From NCBI RefSeq assembly GCF_000378385.1, contig NZ_KB899665.1, forward strand, positions 168,752 through 232,751: 64,000 nt of DNA, in the 5' to 3' direction. The notes below the pieces were generated by a model. The model was given only the letters and a program-made list of their open reading frames with translations. It made no database searches and was not told the DNA's origin. The DNA is from Paenibacillus daejeonensis DSM 15491. Lineage in GTDB: Bacteria > Bacillota > Bacilli > Paenibacillales > Paenibacillaceae. This document shows, in pieces, positions 61,840 to 64,000 of this stretch. Every line of letters starts with the position of its first letter. Position 1 is the stretch's first letter. Position numbers and translations under genes: made by a program.

Positions 61840-62010
61840 ATTTTTTCCGCTAAACGGTCTGTTTCGCGCATGAAATCAAAAATATGGAATTTATTTTCCG
61901 CTATTCACTGCAATCCATCAGATAACCAATGGTTAGTTAGCCAATAACGGAAAATATGCTCCTTATACCCGGCTGAACCACCGATATGAAGCGAATAACG
62001 GAACATATGC
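61840..62010. repeat. 51-bp repeat pair facing inverted pair (locus J)
   Basis: TTCCGCTA at 61845 and 61896 are 51 bp apart; inverted copies with AACGGAA have their CGGA at 61948 and 61999, again 51 bp apart. Read in the TAACG direction the four copies are TAGCG-GAAAAAATGCTAC-CTAT, TAGCG-GAAAATAAATTCC-ATAT, TAACG-GAAAATATGCTCC-TTAT and TAACG-GAACATATGCACC-ATAA. All four are nearly evenly spaced. No gene is visible in 61584-62233. Confidence 0.85.
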
Positions 62011-62187
62011 ACCATAAGCATTCAACCTATCGAACACGCTCTCATGGCAAGCGTTAGAACGATTTCGAGCGGGTAAGCGTACGCGATAGGTTTGTCAAAG
62101 GCTTCACGATTACGTTGATGCAGTCAACTCGTAAAGATATTGTCCAGAAAGCAAAGTTATTGCTCTTTTCCCCAGATGTGCGCTCCT

Positions 62188-62214
62188 TATAATTAATAAT
62201 GTAAGCGCATACGA
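62188..62214 (+). promoter_or_regulatory. -10 element and cre-like site of the last gene
   Basis: TATAAT (62188-62193) is followed by ATGTAAGCGCATACGA (62199-62214), which fits the CcpA cre consensus with one mismatch. Its place just after the -10 suits a roadblock type of catabolite repression. Confidence 0.55.
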
Positions 62215-62233
62215 ACGTAAAGGGAGAGAGTAT

Positions 62234-64000
62234 ATGAAAACGATCAAGCAAAAAAGCCTCATGGTTATGCTGTGTCTGGCGCTGCTGCTGGAGGGCTGGG
62301 CTATTGGAGGTGCAGCCTCGGCAACGGAAGTAGAGGCTGGACCGCTGTCGGCAGCAACCACTTACTATGTCAGTCAATCGACTGGCGACGACAGTTATGA
62401 TGGGCTGGCCCCGGAATGGGATGGCACGCATGGGCCATGGCAGACGCTCGCCAAGGCATCTACTGTCACCTACACCCCAGGCGATAGTCTTCAGCTCAAG
62501 CGTGGGGATGCGTGGAATGAACAGCTGACGATGCGCGGGAGCGGTACGGAGAGCGAGCCTGTCATCGTAACTGGCTACGGAGCCGGAAATCGTCCGTATA
62601 TCTACCGGAATAATGGTGTGGACGACGAGGCCATTCGCATCGATAATGCGGACGGCTATCGAATCGAAGGGCTGGAGCTGGCCAACGCCAGGCGCGGCAT
62701 CCGCATTATTGCCAACGGCAACGACAAGCCCCGCTTTGAGCATTACTGGATCGAGGATAATTACTTCCGTAACATCACGAATCCTTTCGGCAGCTTGCCC
62801 GGCGAGGAGGGCACGGCCATTGATCTCGTCACGGTGCCTGGAAACATGCCGGTGTTCGCCAATCTGACAATCAAGAACAACATTTTCCGTCGCACGGAGA
62901 TCAGCTACATCATGTGGAGTGACGGCATCGCCCCGCGGCAGGAAAATGTACTCTTTGAAGGCTCGACCTTCCTGGAGAACGGCAGGAATCAGGTGTTTCA
63001 GTGGAGCGGGGAGAATATCGATCTCCGAAACAATTTGTTCTACTACAACTATCCCTGGAAATATTTTGGGGTCGGTCTGACCTCCGTTCTGACGGAGCAT
63101 CTCTCTGGCGCACCCGGGGTGTACAACGAAGTGGACGGCAATGAATTCGGCTGGTCGGGCACTTATCCTGGCGACCACGACGGCACCGCCTACGATTTTG
63201 AGAAATCCGGTGACTACATTCATTTCACCAACAATTTTGTTCATGATTCGTACCGCTACGGCGTTATGTTCATGGGCGGTCAGACCTTTAACCACCTGGT
63301 AGTTGCCGATAACTTGTTCAAGGATAATACGCTGGGCACTAAGGATCAGCCGTACAACATCTGGTTGCGCGCGGACAATACAGGCTCAGGAGAGTTCACC
63401 AACAACCAGTTCTATAGTGATTCGGGTGTGACCGGCTTCTTCCAGAAGCCATCGAGCTTCACCTATACCAATAATACAGATCCGGCGACGACTCCAGGCT
63501 TCGTGGCGATGCCATTGGTCACCGAGCTGGCAGCACCGACGCCGCAATCCCGCACCTATACGTTTGAGAGTGCGACATGGGGAGCCGAGCTGCGCTATAC
63601 GCTGGACGGCAGCGTACCGGACAGCAGCAGCATACTCTACACCGGACCGATTACGGTGTCGGACAAGTCAGCTGTCGTGAACGTGAAGGCCTTCGTCGCG
63701 GGGATGCACCCGAGCAAGACGAACGCCGTACTGGTGGACCTTAGAGAAACGGAGGAAGGCGAGGGTCCTGCTCATTGGTGGAAACTGGACGAAACTGCAG
63801 GCAGTACGGCAGCAGATACGGTCGGCGGCGCGGACGGGACGGTGACCAACGGCACATGGACGACAGGTATCATGAATGGCGCACTGGCCTTCGATGGTAC
63901 AAGCGGTGGGGTTGATGTGAATGATGCGGCGCTGGCTGTGATCGAAGACGACTTCACGATGGCGTTCTGGGTGAAGCCGCAAGGGGAGATTACGCTGCCG
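62234..64000 (+). CDS. Secreted beta-helix / CHB_HEX_C / LamG protein (first 589 residues; C-terminus outside window)
   Basis: The frame is open to the window end. Signal peptide of about 31 residues (MKTIKQKS, hydrophobic core, GGAASA). Residues about 45-420 form a right-handed parallel beta-helix: it begins YYVSQSTGDDSYDGL and continues with N-rich turns such as FEHYWIEDNYFRNITN, LTIKNNIFRRTEI and YIHFTNNFVHDSYRYG, as in polysaccharide lyases and pectinases. Residues about 430-495 are a chitobiase-type C-terminal module (AELRYTLDGSVPDSSSILY), followed by a concanavalin/LamG domain start (HWWKLDETAGSTAADTVGG). Likely an extracellular polysaccharide-degrading or binding protein. GGGAGAGAGTAT precedes ATG 62234. 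Confidence 0.88.
   Translation, partial: MKTIKQKSLMVMLCLALLLEGWAIGGAASATEVEAGPLSAATTYYVSQSTGDDSYDGLAPEWDGTHGPWQTLAKASTVTYTPGDSLQLKRGDAWNEQLTMRGSGTESEPVIVTGYGAGNRPYIYRNNGVDDEAIRIDNADGYRIEGLELANARRGIRIIANGNDKPRFEHYWIEDNYFRNITNPFGSLPGEEGTAIDLVTVPGNMPVFANLTIKNNIFRRTEISYIMWSDGIAPRQENVLFEGSTFLENGRNQVFQWSGENIDLRNNLFYYNYPWKYFGVGLTSVLTEHLSGAPGVYNEVDGNEFGWSGTYPGDHDGTAYDFEKSGDYIHFTNNFVHDSYRYGVMFMGGQTFNHLVVADNLFKDNTLGTKDQPYNIWLRADNTGSGEFTNNQFYSDSGVTGFFQKPSSFTYTNNTDPATTPGFVAMPLVTELAAPTPQSRTYTFESATWGAELRYTLDGSVPDSSSILYTGPITVSDKSAVVNVKAFVAGMHPSKTNAVLVDLRETEEGEGPAHWWKLDETAGSTAADTVGGADGTVTNGTWTTGIMNGALAFDGTSGGVDVNDAALAVIEDDFTMAFWVKPQGEITLP

Noticed and set aside
62054-63295. A 413-residue minus-strand frame opposite the last gene
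   Set aside because: The plus frame has a signal peptide, beta-helix pattern and ribosome binding site; the minus frame has none.

Overview
The window reads as a chromosomal segment of a Gram-positive, mid-to-high GC Bacillota, most likely Paenibacillus or a close relative. The signs are strong AGGAGG-type ribosome binding sites with many GTG and TTG starts, a YesM/YesN two-component pair feeding a sugar ABC transporter without its own ATPase, KtrB, a DUF421 (YetF-like) membrane protein, a CvfC/YpgR-like protein, lipobox lipoproteins, and Fur, CcpA-cre and AraR-type sites of the Bacillus kind. No rRNA, tRNA, insertion sequence, prophage or CRISPR array was seen.

Layout. 1-3431 is the N-terminal part of a very large secreted kelch plus Ig-like repeat protein (minus strand, cut by the window edge). 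3.6-8.0 kb holds an MFS transporter, an AraC regulator and a divergent GH42 beta-galactosidase. 8.6-16.5 kb is mixed: a TVP38-type membrane protein, KDPG aldolase, YbhE-type lactonase, class B penicillin-binding protein, DUF421 protein and KtrB. 16.7-19.2 kb has a small conserved protein, then an operon whose promoter contains a canonical Fur box and encodes a propeller-like protein, flavodoxin and a small protein. 19.4-23.2 kb is a translationally coupled response regulator, PAS histidine kinase and ABC-F ATPase. 23.3-34.8 kb contains a D-2-hydroxyacid dehydrogenase, YjbQ, CopZ, AraD behind an AraR-like operator, a PilZ-like protein, two MBL-fold hydrolases, a proline-glycine-rich beta-grasp protein, a second KDPG-type aldolase, GNAT, transglutaminase and CvfC-like genes. 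34.9-44.7 kb is a beta-galactoside uptake and hydrolysis locus (YesN, YesM, binding protein, two permeases, LacZ). 45.3-46.4 kb is a Gfo/Idh/MocA oxidoreductase.

46.7-61.5 kb is the most notable coding region: a divergent IclR regulator followed by a 14-gene collinear catabolic cluster (SsuBCA-like ABC transporter, UbiD, UbiX, PxpB, PxpC, PxpA, FAD flavoprotein, 2Fe-2S protein, dihydroxyphthalate-decarboxylase-like protein, XdhC, MocA, LLM flavin monooxygenase). It looks like a route for uptake, prFMN-dependent decarboxylation, redox conversion and ATP-driven lactam opening of an unknown, perhaps N-heterocyclic, carboxylate. 62.2 kb to the end is the start of a secreted beta-helix/CHB_HEX/LamG protein.

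The most unusual non-coding signal is spread across the window. Ten intergenic loci carry arrays of repeats whose units are 50-52 bp apart although their sequences differ from locus to locus. Most units fit one skeleton read by eye: TAACG (or TAGCG), then 13 bases that are similar within a locus but differ between loci, then YTATT. Six loci are direct arrays; four consist of two copies facing two inverted copies, giving long imperfect palindromes. I know of no described element with this design. A separate structured repeat around GATCACGAAGTGA occurs three times, twice inside the catabolic cluster.
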